Notes under the pieces: generated by a model | Told to the model about the DNA's origin: nothing | Databases searched by the model: none | Seen by the model: the letters and a program-made list of their open reading frames with translations, nothing else | Position numbers and translations under genes: made by a program | From: Chitinophaga sp. | Lineage (GTDB): Bacteria > Bacteroidota > Bacteroidia > Chitinophagales > Chitinophagaceae | Length of the DNA: 64,000 bases | Reading direction: 5' to 3' | Assembly (NCBI RefSeq): GCF_017745275.1 | Contig: NZ_JAGHZS010000010.1 | Location: 310,001-374,000, forward strand | Shown here: in pieces, positions 52,356-59,854 of the stretch | Numbering within the stretch: the stretch's first letter is position 1 | Layout of the letters: each line of letters opens with the position of its first letter

Positions 52356-52913
52356 ATGAATAACAAAAAGTTGCTTGCCATTGCGGTAACAGCGGGCGTA
52401 TCTGCCGCTGCAGCTATTATTTTATACAATAGCTTTAAAGTATCTATTCCCCGCGGCGCCAGGGCAGTATCGCCCTTTGATGTGCGGAGATACGTGGGTA
52501 CCTGGTTTGAAATTGCCCGGCTGGATGATAGATTTGAACGTACCCTGACCAATGTAACAGCTACCTATACGCTGAATGAGGACGGAGAGCTGGAAGTAAA
52601 CAATAAAGGATTTATGCCGGATAAACAGCAGTGGAAAGAAGCTTCCGGCATCGCCAAATTTGTGGAAGCGCCGGATGTGGCCCGCCTGAAAGTATCTTTT
52701 TTTGGACCCTTTTATGCCGGGTATAACATCATCGATATCGATGAGCACTATAAACATGCATTGGTGGCAGGCAACAACCGGAAATATCTCTGGATATTAT
52801 CCCGCACCACTTCAATCCCGGCACTGACAAAAAAACGCTTCCTGGATAAAGCGGAGGCGTTGGGCTATGATACCGATGCATTGATCTGGACAAAGCATGA
52901 TTTATATGCCTGA
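52356..52913 (+). CDS. Lipocalin family protein (Blc-like)
   Basis: Protein of 185 residues from ATG 52356; a longer frame from 52317 is rejected because the signal/anchor helix begins at MNNKKLLAIAVTAGVSAAAAI. The lipocalin signature is VRRYVGTWFEIARLDDRFER (residues about 43-62), then NVTATYTLNEDGELEVNNKG, YAGYNIIDID and LWILSRTTSIP. It resembles E. coli Blc, an outer-membrane lipocalin that binds lipids, but the N-terminus lacks a lipobox cysteine and looks like an uncleaved membrane anchor. It is probably expressed under stress (family knowledge). Confidence 0.92.
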   Translation: MNNKKLLAIAVTAGVSAAAAIILYNSFKVSIPRGARAVSPFDVRRYVGTWFEIARLDDRFERTLTNVTATYTLNEDGELEVNNKGFMPDKQQWKEASGIAKFVEAPDVARLKVSFFGPFYAGYNIIDIDEHYKHALVAGNNRKYLWILSRTTSIPALTKKRFLDKAEALGYDTDALIWTKHDLYA

Positions 52914-52931
52914 TGAAAAGTAAAAATTAGA

Positions 52932-52962
52932 TTTGTTTTTACTAAAAATATTAGTATTTTTG
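52932..52962 (+). promoter_or_regulatory. Consensus promoter TTTG-N19-TATTTTTG
   Basis: TTTG at 52932-52935 and TATTTTTG at 52955-52962 are spaced by exactly 19 bases, a perfect Bacteroidota primary promoter. The next gene starts 185 bases downstream, so the transcript would have a long leader that contains a terminator-like hairpin (52989-53040). Confidence 0.82.
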
Positions 52963-52967
52963 TAGCA

Positions 52968-53040
52968 GAAAGCAAATGAATAATGCGGAGAAGTCTTAAA
53001 TGCCATGCTGTAGTGGTGTTTGAGGCTTCTTCGTTTTTAC
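52968..53040 (+). ncRNA. Candidate small RNA or attenuator leader
   Basis: Directly after the consensus promoter lies a minimal frame of 7 codons (ATG 52976 to TAA 52999, MNNAEKS). It runs into a 12-bp stem: AGAAGTCTTAAA (52989-53000) with TTTGAGGCTTCT (53019-53030), two G-U pairs, followed by TCGTTTTTAC. Promoter plus terminator-like hairpin within 110 bases defines either an independent RNA of about 70 bases or an attenuator of the FAD gene, in which ribosome position at the small frame would decide stem formation. The exact start and end are inferred. Confidence 0.45.
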
Positions 53041-53146
53041 GAAATACTAAATAAATTAGTGTTGTTGTAATTTAAAAATAACAGCATTTCCTTTTTTACG
53101 TAATGAGCGGTATATTGATCTGTTTTCATCAACAGTAAATACTACT

Positions 53147-55117
53147 ATGTTTCTGAAAAAAATTATGACGCTCCCTGGCGTCCTGTTACTGTCAGCCAGC
53201 CTGGTCCACGCAGGCACTCCTAAAGAAGTAGATGTTTGTGTATACGGCGGTACTTCCGCCGGTGTCATCGCCGCCTATACGGCGAAGCAACTCAATAAAA
53301 CCGTATTGCTGGTTTCACCGGAGAAGCAACTCGGCGGGCTCAGTGCCGGCGGTTTAGGCTATACCGATATCGGCAATAAATCCGCTATTTCCGGTATTTC
53401 CCGCGATTTTTATCGCCGCATAGGACGTCATTACGGAAAGTTCGAACAATGGATTTTTGAACCCCACGTAGCCAGCGAAACCTTTCAGCAATATATCCGG
53501 GAAGGAAAGGTCGACGTGCTGTATGATGCCCAGCTCAGCAACGTTAAAAAAGAACAGGGCTACATCACGGAAATACAACTGGGTGACCAGGTGGTGAAAG
53601 CCAAAATGTTCATCGACTGCTCCTATGAAGGAGACCTGATGGCAAAGGCCGGTGTGGCATATACCGTAGGCCGTGAAGCCAACAACCTTTATCACGAAAC
53701 CTACAACGGTGTACAGTTAAAAAAAGAACACCAGTTTCCCGATGGCATAGATCCCTACAAGATACCAGGCAAACCGGAAAGTGGATTGCTATGGGGCATT
53801 AGCCCGGCTACCCTGGAAGCGCCCGGCACCGGTGATAAAAAAGTACAGGCCTATAATTACAGGATCTGTTTAACCAATCAGCCGGATAACAGGATACCCA
53901 TCACCCGGCCGGCGGATTACGATTCTACACGGTATGAACTACTGCTGCGTGTCGTAAAAAAGATTGACGCCAAAGTCCTCAATGATGTGCTTATCATTAG
54001 CAAAATGCCTAATGGTAAAACAGATATCAATAACAAAGGCGCCTTTTCCACAGATATGATCGGTATGAACTACGACTACCCGGATGGAGACGCTGCCACC
54101 CGGAAAAAAATTATTGCTGATCACGAATCATACACAAAAGGATTCCTGTATTTTATTGGTCATGATGAACGTATGCCATTGCATCTGCGCCAGGAAATGC
54201 AGACCTGGGGCTATCCTAAAGATGAATATGTGAACAGTGGCCATTGGTCGCCGCAACTCTATATCCGGGAAGCGCGCCGCATGGTGGGCGCCTATGTGAT
54301 GACGCAGGCCAACTGTGAAGGAAAGGAAACCGTCACCGATGGTGTTGGGATGGCTGCTTATACTATGGATTCCCACAATACACAACGTTTAGTCGTGAAT
54401 GGTATGGTGAAAAATGAGGGAGATGTACAGGTAGGTGGATTTGGCCCATACCCGGTTTCGTATCGTTCTATCATTCCCCAGGCAGCCGATTGTAAAAACC
54501 TGTTGGTGCCGGTTTGTTTATCTGCTTCTCACATTGCGTATGGTTCTATCCGCATGGAACCGGTATTCATGGTGTTGGCCCAATCTGCTGCCACTGCCGC
54601 TGTGGTAGCCATTAACAGTAAAGCCACCGTGCAAACGGTAGATGTGAAGAAAGTACAACAACAATTGGCCGATAATCCGTTGGCTAATCACAGCACACCA
54701 GAAATCCTGGTAGACAATGACGATGCAAAGCAGGTAACTGTAACGGGAAACTGGCAACGTATCACCTGGGGCGGCTATGGTCCGTCTATGCTTACCGCTG
54801 ATGCGAAAGATGGCAGTGAAAAGTTTGTACGCTTTACACCGGTGATTAAAAAAGGCGGCCGTTATCACGTGTATACCTATGTGCCACGGGTGGCATCTCA
54901 TGCTACCAGTACTGCCATTAGTGTCAACGATGGAAAAACAGTGAAAGCAGTCCCTTTATTATCTGCGTCAGTGAAAGTAGAAGGGCAAACTTCCGGAGAA
55001 TGGGTGGATCTCGGTACTTATCAGTTGAAAGCGGGTAAAAATGCTTTTGTGGAAATCAGTAGCCGTGGAGCTGATGGAGCTGTAGTGGCTGATGCGGTGT
55101 TGTTTATACCGGAATAA
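53147..55117 (+). CDS. FAD-dependent oxidoreductase with golvesin-like C-terminal domain
   Basis: Protein of 656 residues. Signal peptide (MTLPGVLLLSASLVHA) then a PF12831-type FAD domain: VDVCVYGGTSAGVIAAYTA, LVSPEKQLGGLSAGGLGYTD, IDCSYEGDLMAKAGV, PVSYRSIIPQA, IAYGSIRMEPVFMVLAQSAATAAV. The last about 120 residues resemble the golvesin/xanthan-lyase carbohydrate-binding-like sandwich (KGGRYHVYTYVPRV, GEWVDLGTYQLKAGKNAFVEIS). The family includes enzymes found in polysaccharide-degradation loci; the substrate is unknown. The protein is exported. It is convergent with the lanthipeptide precursors and ends at a shared terminator. Confidence 0.88.
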   Translation: MFLKKIMTLPGVLLLSASLVHAGTPKEVDVCVYGGTSAGVIAAYTAKQLNKTVLLVSPEKQLGGLSAGGLGYTDIGNKSAISGISRDFYRRIGRHYGKFEQWIFEPHVASETFQQYIREGKVDVLYDAQLSNVKKEQGYITEIQLGDQVVKAKMFIDCSYEGDLMAKAGVAYTVGREANNLYHETYNGVQLKKEHQFPDGIDPYKIPGKPESGLLWGISPATLEAPGTGDKKVQAYNYRICLTNQPDNRIPITRPADYDSTRYELLLRVVKKIDAKVLNDVLIISKMPNGKTDINNKGAFSTDMIGMNYDYPDGDAATRKKIIADHESYTKGFLYFIGHDERMPLHLRQEMQTWGYPKDEYVNSGHWSPQLYIREARRMVGAYVMTQANCEGKETVTDGVGMAAYTMDSHNTQRLVVNGMVKNEGDVQVGGFGPYPVSYRSIIPQAADCKNLLVPVCLSASHIAYGSIRMEPVFMVLAQSAATAAVVAINSKATVQTVDVKKVQQQLADNPLANHSTPEILVDNDDAKQVTVTGNWQRITWGGYGPSMLTADAKDGSEKFVRFTPVIKKGGRYHVYTYVPRVASHATSTAISVNDGKTVKAVPLLSASVKVEGQTSGEWVDLGTYQLKAGKNAFVEISSRGADGAVVADAVLFIPE

Positions 55118-55123
55118 TAAAAA

Positions 55124-55172
55124 TACCGGGTAACTTGTCTACTGTAGGAGTAAGTAAACAGGCTACCCGGTA
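55124..55172. terminator. Bidirectional terminator between FAD gene and precursor genes
   Basis: TACCGGGTA (55124-55132) pairs with TACCCGGTA (55164-55172), with extra inner pairing (TACT/AGTA). A T-run follows on the plus strand (AATTTAATTTTT) and an A/T-rich ATTTTT on the minus strand. It lies 7 bases after the FAD gene stop and 10 bases after the last minus-strand precursor. Confidence 0.85.
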
Positions 55173-55181
55173 ATTTAATTT

Positions 55182-55313
55182 TTAGCAGTCAAACGTACGA
55201 TGAGTCGTTGTTGTGAAGATGGTGTGACCTTTTTTACCTGCGTCATTAATAGCAGTTAACCTGGCAACTTTTACGGAGCCCAATGTCATTTTCTTCCCGA
55301 TTTTCTTTTTCAT
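55182..55313 (-). CDS. Class I lanthipeptide precursor, Thr-rich family (peptide C)
   Basis: Precursor of 43 residues. The leader is MKKKIGKKMTLGSVKVARL and the core ends HTIFTTTTHRTFDC, with one C-terminal cysteine and a run of threonines. The leader motif KKM.LG.VKVA.L is the conserved LanB recognition element of Bacteroidota lanthipeptides. Third in the row of precursor genes downstream of lanB; the end shared with the first gene (TTTTHxTFDC) shows duplication. Up to seven Thr/Ser could be dehydrated, but only one thioether ring can form. Confidence 0.85.
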   Translation of the reverse strand: MKKKIGKKMTLGSVKVARLTAINDAGKKGHTIFTTTTHRTFDC

Positions 55314-55384
55314 ACAAGCTGTTTTTAATTGATAAAAAAATGTGCTCTTAATTTGCTATTGACAGAGGTTAATGGTAGTTGGAG

Positions 55385-55522
55385 TTAGCAGAAGTCAGTG
55401 CAGTTTAAGCTAACATGTGTTGTGATGGTGTGGTAGGTTTTCCCTGCCTTTTCGTTGGCACCATTTAATTTGGACACTTTGATGGCGCCCAGCTTCATCT
55501 TCTTTTCAGCTTTCTTTTTCAT
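55385..55522 (-). CDS. Class I lanthipeptide precursor, two-Cys variant (peptide B)
   Basis: Precursor of 45 residues from ATG 55522; the longer frame upstream is the read-through of peptide A's region. The leader is MKKKAEKKMKLGAIKVSKL and the core is TYHTITTHVSLNCTDFC with two cysteines, so two rings are possible. The C-terminal -FC resembles -FDC in peptides A and C. Placed between A and C in the precursor row, 62-71 bases from the neighbours. Confidence 0.87.
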   Translation of the reverse strand: MKKKAEKKMKLGAIKVSKLNGANEKAGKTYHTITTHVSLNCTDFC

Positions 55523-55544
55523 ACAAAGCGATGTTGTGATGAGT

Positions 55545-55682
55545 TTAGCAATCAAATGTGTGGTGAGTAGTTGTTGTAAAAACAGTAGTAGTAGGGTATT
55601 GACCCATTTGCGTGTTGGCAACGTTTAATTTCGCTACTTTAACGGTACCCAATGTCATTTTCTTTTCTGTTTTCTTTTTCAT
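55545..55682 (-). CDS. Class I lanthipeptide precursor, Thr-rich family (peptide A)
   Basis: Precursor of 45 residues. The leader is MKKKTEKKMTLGTVKVAKLN and the core is YPTTTVFTTTTHHTFDC, with one cysteine at the end. First in the row, 30 bases downstream of the lanB stop, so it is in the LanB transcript. A and C share the TFDC end and differ in the middle. The single Cys and eight Thr suggest a mostly dehydrated peptide with one ring. Confidence 0.87.
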   Translation of the reverse strand: MKKKTEKKMTLGTVKVAKLNVANTQMGQYPTTTVFTTTTHHTFDC

Positions 55683-55712
55683 ACGATTTTGTTTAAGTGA
55701 ATAAAAAAATAT

Positions 55713-58700
55713 TTATGATACAGCTTTGAGTTGTTTTTTGGCAATTGCTAACATTGATTCATAATACCTGCTGAGGAAATGATAGAGTACCAGCTCATGT
55801 TTGCGCTGGTTGGATAATAACATCCGGTTGAGAAACATATGAATATAACTGCCCAGTAGATCGTCCCGTTGTGCGGGGGTAAGCGTGGGCAGATGTGCTT
55901 TTATTTGTTGAGACCGGGTGGCAAAGAAAGACACAGCTTCTTCCAGGTTGTTGGCAGCATCCTGTGCCGGGTCGAGAATACTACTGATTTCCCGCATGTC
56001 ATCGCGGTATTTGTTATTGAGTTGTAGCAGCAAAGGTTTACCGCCGCCAAATTCTTCGTAAAAGCCCTGTTGCAACATTTTTAGCAACCCCGATTTTTCA
56101 GGCAAGGTATAGCCAAAATCATCGAGCAGCGTGTCTATGCCGCGCAAAGAAAGCAGCCAGCGATAATGTTCCCCTTCTTCATCATCCAGCAGGTTAAGTA
56201 CCTGTATTACACAGGCACTGTCGAAGTGGAAGAGGGTTTCGCTGAAAGTCATGGTAGCGGCGCCGTAGCGTTCAATTTCTCTCTCGTAGGTATCGGTTTG
56301 TATGCGATAAATATTATCAGGCAACTGTGCCAGGGCATCGTATAATCTTTCCAGCACGATTTTCCAGAAATCTTTGCGTTGCCCGTGATGAAAGCGGATT
56401 CTCAGGTGATGTTCAGGATCGGTGTAGCGAATAAAGAACCATTTATCTATTACGTCTTCCGCTATCAGTTGTGCCGTGAGGGGAAGGAGTACTTCTTTCA
56501 GGATGTTTTCTGCGCTGCGGGTGCCGGTGTATAGTTTTACGTATAGCCATTCACTGCCGGTTATAAATTTACGTGCAGGGATATCCGTTACTGCCGCTGT
56601 TGAAGGAGCTGGTTGTTTTTTTATTTTTTCGGGAGAAGTATACCGCAGTGGTATGATCAATTCGTTGGTATATTTCCCATCGGGTCCGGTTATCCAGCAT
56701 TGATCGGGTGTATGGAGAAATTCCTGCAGGGTAATTTGCTCTTTTTTGAGCAGTTGTGTCAGCAGGAGGTGTACGGCTACTTCATTGTCGAGATCTGCGG
56801 GTAGTTCATTGTCCCCTTCCGTGATGACCACATAACGGGGGAGGTCCAGTTGTTTTCTTATCTCCCCGAAAATTTCCATATAGTCAGCAGGCGCAGCTTT
56901 ATGGAGTGCGGGATAGTTCTTTTTATGGAGTATCCAGCTGCTTTTGCTCAGGATGATATGGCCATATTGCACCCTGGGGAAGAAGGACACTTCGCCGGGA
57001 AGCTGCCATTGCCAGGCGATGGCGCTGTTGTGGTCCTGGTTTTGCAGGTCGCAGAGAAATTTATATACTGGCAGGCCGTTGCGATAGTTATGGGCCGTAC
57101 TTAACCGGGGAATAATAATTTTATCCAGCTTTTTGGAGCGGAGCACCACTTTGCCGCGCTGTACGCTGACCATCAGGTCGGAGAGGAGTATCTGATCTGC
57201 TTCCGGCGCGAGGCTGTTGGCGAGGTATACAATTTCGTATGGCCGTAGCCGTGGCCGCATCAGGATATTGCCGGTCCTGGATTCGGGCAGGTGTACTACT
57301 TCAGCATAAATTTTTTCCGGGTCGGCGGCTTCTTCTGCGGCGAGTGCGGCTTTTACCCGGGTGCTGAGTGCTTCGTCGCCATGACAGAATCTGCCGAGCA
57401 GGTTAGCGGCGGAAGGGCCGCTACAGCCGTTCATATCAAAGAGGTAGTTGCCATTGTCGATGGCGGTAGCATCGGTGCTGAGGATACTTCCCATCAGGTA
57501 GAGGCTGTGTGGGAGGGCAGGTACATCGCGGTCTTTCAGTGTATCGAGGTGTTCTTTTGTGAGTTGGATCACCTTTTGACCGGTTTGTAAACATTGATGC
57601 AATTGCTGCAACTGGAACTCCTGCATTTTGGTGCGGGGGCTGCCGGTAGCGGGGCCTTTTGGGGCCGCGACGATGTCATCTACCAGTGGGGTATGATCAG
57701 CGCTGTGCTGGCTGTGAGCGCCATAGCCAATGCCGGCTTCGGTATCGAGTGCTACGCTCAATGGTACTTCCTGTTCTTCATAGCGTTGCTGGAATGCCTG
57801 GCGGAAGTTTTGCAGATCCGCGTTGCTGTTAACAGGCGACAGCTTCCACAGTTGCCCGATTTGCGCAGCCAATTCATTGATAACGGTATGACTCAGCGTA
57901 TTGGCATGGGTAGCAAGGAAAAGATCTGTTTGTACCAGGTCTTTACTGTTGGTGTTGATGAGCATGGATTTCACCAGCGCATGCGTCACGGTGTATTTGT
58001 CGATGCTGGTATGCTGTTCCTGCAACAATTGTTGAATGCGGGAAAGCGGGTGGGTGAATTCTTCTGTTCCTTTCAACTGTTGTAGCCGCCGGGTAAGGTG
58101 CACAAAAAACTCCGTTCCGGTAACGGTAGGTTCCAGTTCGCTCACCAGTAGCTGGTTTTCGAGCAGTTCAGTAATAAATTCGTCGGCTTCCGTTTCGCTG
58201 ATATCATCTTCTTCGCTGACGATACAATTACGTATATCCGCCAACGTTGCTCCCTGTGCGGTGGTTTGTAATATTTTGTCCAGGTAAGGACTTTGATTCA
58301 CGGCAGTGAGGTAATAGCTGCGGATTTTATTTTTAACGGTATAGGCGGCGTAGCGGTATTGTTTGCCGGTAGCGTATAATGAGTTGTTGGGATAATACAG
58401 GAGTTGTTCCCTGATTTCGGGAACAGCGGTGATGGCAGCTGCCAGTTCGGCCACATAGTTCATGTCGAGGCGGCCGTGTTTTTTATGTTCCTGTTTAGGT
58501 TGCAGTTGAATATTGGTATGGTCCGCCGGCTCCCCGGTGGCACAACCGGCAAAGAGCCCGTATGGCGTGCAGCGGGTACTCATCCGCAGCAGGTAGCGAT
58601 AGAGCGACGATGCCAGCTTGTAGTTATCTTTTTCATTCACGGAAGTGCCCTGCCACCACTTCTGCAATTCCATATATAATTCAGGTGACGCAATATAGAT

Positions 58701-58841
58701 GGCTTCCTGCAGGTATTCATCCCGGAAGATGGCTTTAATGGTGTCAGCGAGTGTATCGTTGGTAATATGTTGTAGTTTGGTAATGGTATCCACTGGTAAC
58801 AGTGGCGTTCTTACAACATAGAAATTTTCTGCTCTAATCAT
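55713..58841 (-). CDS. lanB: Lantibiotic dehydratase LanB, full length
   Basis: Protein of 1042 residues from ATG 58841; further start codons up to 58937 are in frame but would add a hydrophobic, non-conserved extension. The start MIRAENFYVVRTPLLPVDTI and STRCTPYGLFAG (about 89-99) are typical LanB N-terminal glutamylation-domain motifs. The C-terminal elimination domain (SpaB_C) starts near GSEWLYVKLYTGTRSAENIL and includes WFFIRYTDPEHHLRIRFHHG. LanB uses glutamyl-tRNA to activate and eliminate Ser/Thr, giving dehydroalanine and dehydrobutyrine. One protein carries both domains, unlike the split LanB of the pinensin cluster from Chitinophaga pinensis. It serves precursors on both sides. Confidence 0.94.
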   Translation of the reverse strand: MIRAENFYVVRTPLLPVDTITKLQHITNDTLADTIKAIFRDEYLQEAIYIASPELYMELQKWWQGTSVNEKDNYKLASSLYRYLLRMSTRCTPYGLFAGCATGEPADHTNIQLQPKQEHKKHGRLDMNYVAELAAAITAVPEIREQLLYYPNNSLYATGKQYRYAAYTVKNKIRSYYLTAVNQSPYLDKILQTTAQGATLADIRNCIVSEEDDISETEADEFITELLENQLLVSELEPTVTGTEFFVHLTRRLQQLKGTEEFTHPLSRIQQLLQEQHTSIDKYTVTHALVKSMLINTNSKDLVQTDLFLATHANTLSHTVINELAAQIGQLWKLSPVNSNADLQNFRQAFQQRYEEQEVPLSVALDTEAGIGYGAHSQHSADHTPLVDDIVAAPKGPATGSPRTKMQEFQLQQLHQCLQTGQKVIQLTKEHLDTLKDRDVPALPHSLYLMGSILSTDATAIDNGNYLFDMNGCSGPSAANLLGRFCHGDEALSTRVKAALAAEEAADPEKIYAEVVHLPESRTGNILMRPRLRPYEIVYLANSLAPEADQILLSDLMVSVQRGKVVLRSKKLDKIIIPRLSTAHNYRNGLPVYKFLCDLQNQDHNSAIAWQWQLPGEVSFFPRVQYGHIILSKSSWILHKKNYPALHKAAPADYMEIFGEIRKQLDLPRYVVITEGDNELPADLDNEVAVHLLLTQLLKKEQITLQEFLHTPDQCWITGPDGKYTNELIIPLRYTSPEKIKKQPAPSTAAVTDIPARKFITGSEWLYVKLYTGTRSAENILKEVLLPLTAQLIAEDVIDKWFFIRYTDPEHHLRIRFHHGQRKDFWKIVLERLYDALAQLPDNIYRIQTDTYEREIERYGAATMTFSETLFHFDSACVIQVLNLLDDEEGEHYRWLLSLRGIDTLLDDFGYTLPEKSGLLKMLQQGFYEEFGGGKPLLLQLNNKYRDDMREISSILDPAQDAANNLEEAVSFFATRSQQIKAHLPTLTPAQRDDLLGSYIHMFLNRMLLSNQRKHELVLYHFLSRYYESMLAIAKKQLKAVS

Positions 58842-58894
58842 GGCCCAGGTCAACATTAGGTGCTGAAGGTAGCAGTTTCTTCTATACATGCGTA

Positions 58895-58956
58895 TCACGT
58901 AAAACAGGGAAATTTTATGTTTAAACATGCTTTTCAAAAATCACGTTTTTACGTGA
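58895..58956. promoter_or_regulatory. TCACGT repeats in the divergent lanthipeptide promoter
   Basis: TCACGTAAAA (58895-58904) and the dyad TCACGTTTTTACGTGA (58941-58956) lie between the lanB start and the first plus-strand precursor gene. The dyad has a 6-bp stem. The region also shows AGTAGG/CCTAC arms at about 58957-58983. They are candidates for a common regulator of both precursor sets, possibly the LuxR-type protein of the cluster. Confidence 0.45.
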
Positions 58957-59095
58957 GTAGGAGTTAAACAGTTTCTACCTACTTTTACCATAACCTGTAA
59001 TAACGATGATGAAAACCTGTATTTTTTTATGGCCCTATTTTAACAACCTGCCAATAGAATAGTCTTTATTTTTTCAACCACATAAATTTGCTATT

Positions 59096-59257
59096 ATGAG
59101 AAAAGAACCTGCTAAAAAATTAGCCCTGGGTAAATTAAAAGTTGCCAAACTGAGCATCAGCAGCCTGGATCAGGCAGATGTAAAAGCACCTACTTACAAT
59201 GGTTGCAGCCTGATGGCAAAATGCCCACCACCTATTTCAAAAGATACCTGTTTCTAA
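59096..59257 (+). CDS. Class I lanthipeptide precursor (peptide D, 3 Cys)
   Basis: Precursor of 53 residues. The leader is MRKEPAKKLALGKLKVAKLS and the core contains three cysteines (NGCSLMAKCPPPISKDTCF). A -7-like box TAAATTTG (59083-59090) lies only five bases before the ATG, which would give an almost leaderless transcript; the true promoter is more likely further upstream. It is first in the plus-strand row before LanC. Core content differs from peptides E and F, so it may be a separate product. Confidence 0.85.
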   Translation: MRKEPAKKLALGKLKVAKLSISSLDQADVKAPTYNGCSLMAKCPPPISKDTCF

Positions 59258-59268
59258 AAAATGGCACG

Positions 59269-59445
59269 ATGAAAAAGCTATCAGCAAAAAAATTACATCT
59301 CGGTAAAATAAAAGTTGCCGATCTCAGTAAAGTCAATGCCAATGAAGATGCATTCATGCTATCACTTCGTTGTGTGCCAAGTGAAAAAATCACTTGCCTG
59401 AGCCAGGGTTCGCCCATGTGCAGCGCTGACATTTGTCTTTTCTGA
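59269..59445 (+). CDS. Class I lanthipeptide precursor (peptide E, 4 Cys)
   Basis: Precursor of 58 residues from ATG 59269. The leader is MKKLSAKKLHLGKIKVADLS and the core has four cysteines in CVPSEKITCLSQGSPMCSAD followed by ICLF. It shares (L/M)SQG(S/A)P(M/I)CS(A/V)D with peptide F, so the two are homologous in the core as well as the leader. Several Ser/Thr can be dehydrated, giving up to four thioether rings. 11 bases separate it from gene D. Confidence 0.9.
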   Translation: MKKLSAKKLHLGKIKVADLSKVNANEDAFMLSLRCVPSEKITCLSQGSPMCSADICLF

Positions 59446-59481
59446 TCATTTCATTTACTGTACTGCTAAAAATCATTTGTT

Positions 59482-59670
59482 ATGAAGAAGCTATCAGCAA
59501 AAAAACTAAGTTTGGGTAAAATAAAAGTAGCCAGCCTTTCAGCGGTGTCAAACCAGCATGAAATGGTTGCAACAGTAGGCACCTGTTCCGTGCTGTGCTC
59601 CCTGCGTATCTGCACTGATAATATGAGCCAGGGCGCTCCTATTTGCAGCGTAGATTCCTGCCGCTACTAG
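59482..59670 (+). CDS. Class I lanthipeptide precursor (peptide F, 5 Cys)
   Basis: Precursor of 62 residues. The leader is MKKLSAKKLSLGKIKVASLS; the core has five cysteines (VGTCSVLCSLRICTDN, then MSQGAPICSVDSCRY). Last precursor before the hairpins and LanC. It and peptide E are a duplicated pair. The extra Cys near the core start suggests a larger ring system than in E. Leader cleavage site cannot be decided; no double-glycine motif is seen. Confidence 0.9.
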   Translation: MKKLSAKKLSLGKIKVASLSAVSNQHEMVATVGTCSVLCSLRICTDNMSQGAPICSVDSCRY

Positions 59671-59672
59671 CG

Positions 59673-59771
59673 ATTAGCTTTTAGCATTTAGCCTTTAGCA
59701 AATGCAGCGAATATCGACATATTATGCTCTTCGTTGCATTTGCTAACAGCTAACAGCTAATGGCTAACAGC
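59673..59771. repeat. Inverted repeat with TTAGCNN heptamer arms
   Basis: The left arm reads TTAGCTT, TTAGCAT, TTAGCCT, TTAGCAA then ATGCAGCGAA (59673-59710). The right arm (59730-59771) is its mirror with TAACAGC units. Heptamer positions 6-7 differ between units, so only TTAGC and the inner ATGCAGCGAA stem pair well. It lies between precursor F and LanC and is another member of the heptamer-arm palindrome class. Confidence 0.8.
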
Positions 59772-59788
59772 TTTCTCAACCTGACTGT

Positions 59789-59830
59789 ATGGCAAAACAT
59801 GTATGCACTAAGCAATACATGTTTTGCCAT
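59789..59830 (+). terminator. Strong hairpin between precursors and LanC
   Basis: ATGGCAAAACATGTAT (59789-59804) pairs perfectly with ATACATGTTTTGCCAT (59815-59830) around a 10-base loop. There is no T-run, so it is an RNA-processing, stabilising or partial-terminator element rather than a classical terminator. It would favour precursor mRNA over LanC mRNA, as in many lantibiotic operons (family knowledge, inference here). It also disqualifies the ATG inside it as the LanC start. Confidence 0.75.
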
Positions 59831-59854
59831 TATATATTAAAGGCATTTCAGTTT

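Noticed and set aside
52968..53040. Known riboswitch
   Set aside because: No recognised aptamer consensus fits; the element is too short and consists mainly of one stem.
59789..59854. Upstream ATG as LanC start (adds 22 residues)
   Set aside because: The ATG is part of a perfect 16-bp hairpin and the encoded extension has no LanC-like sequence; ATG 59855 begins the recognisable protein.
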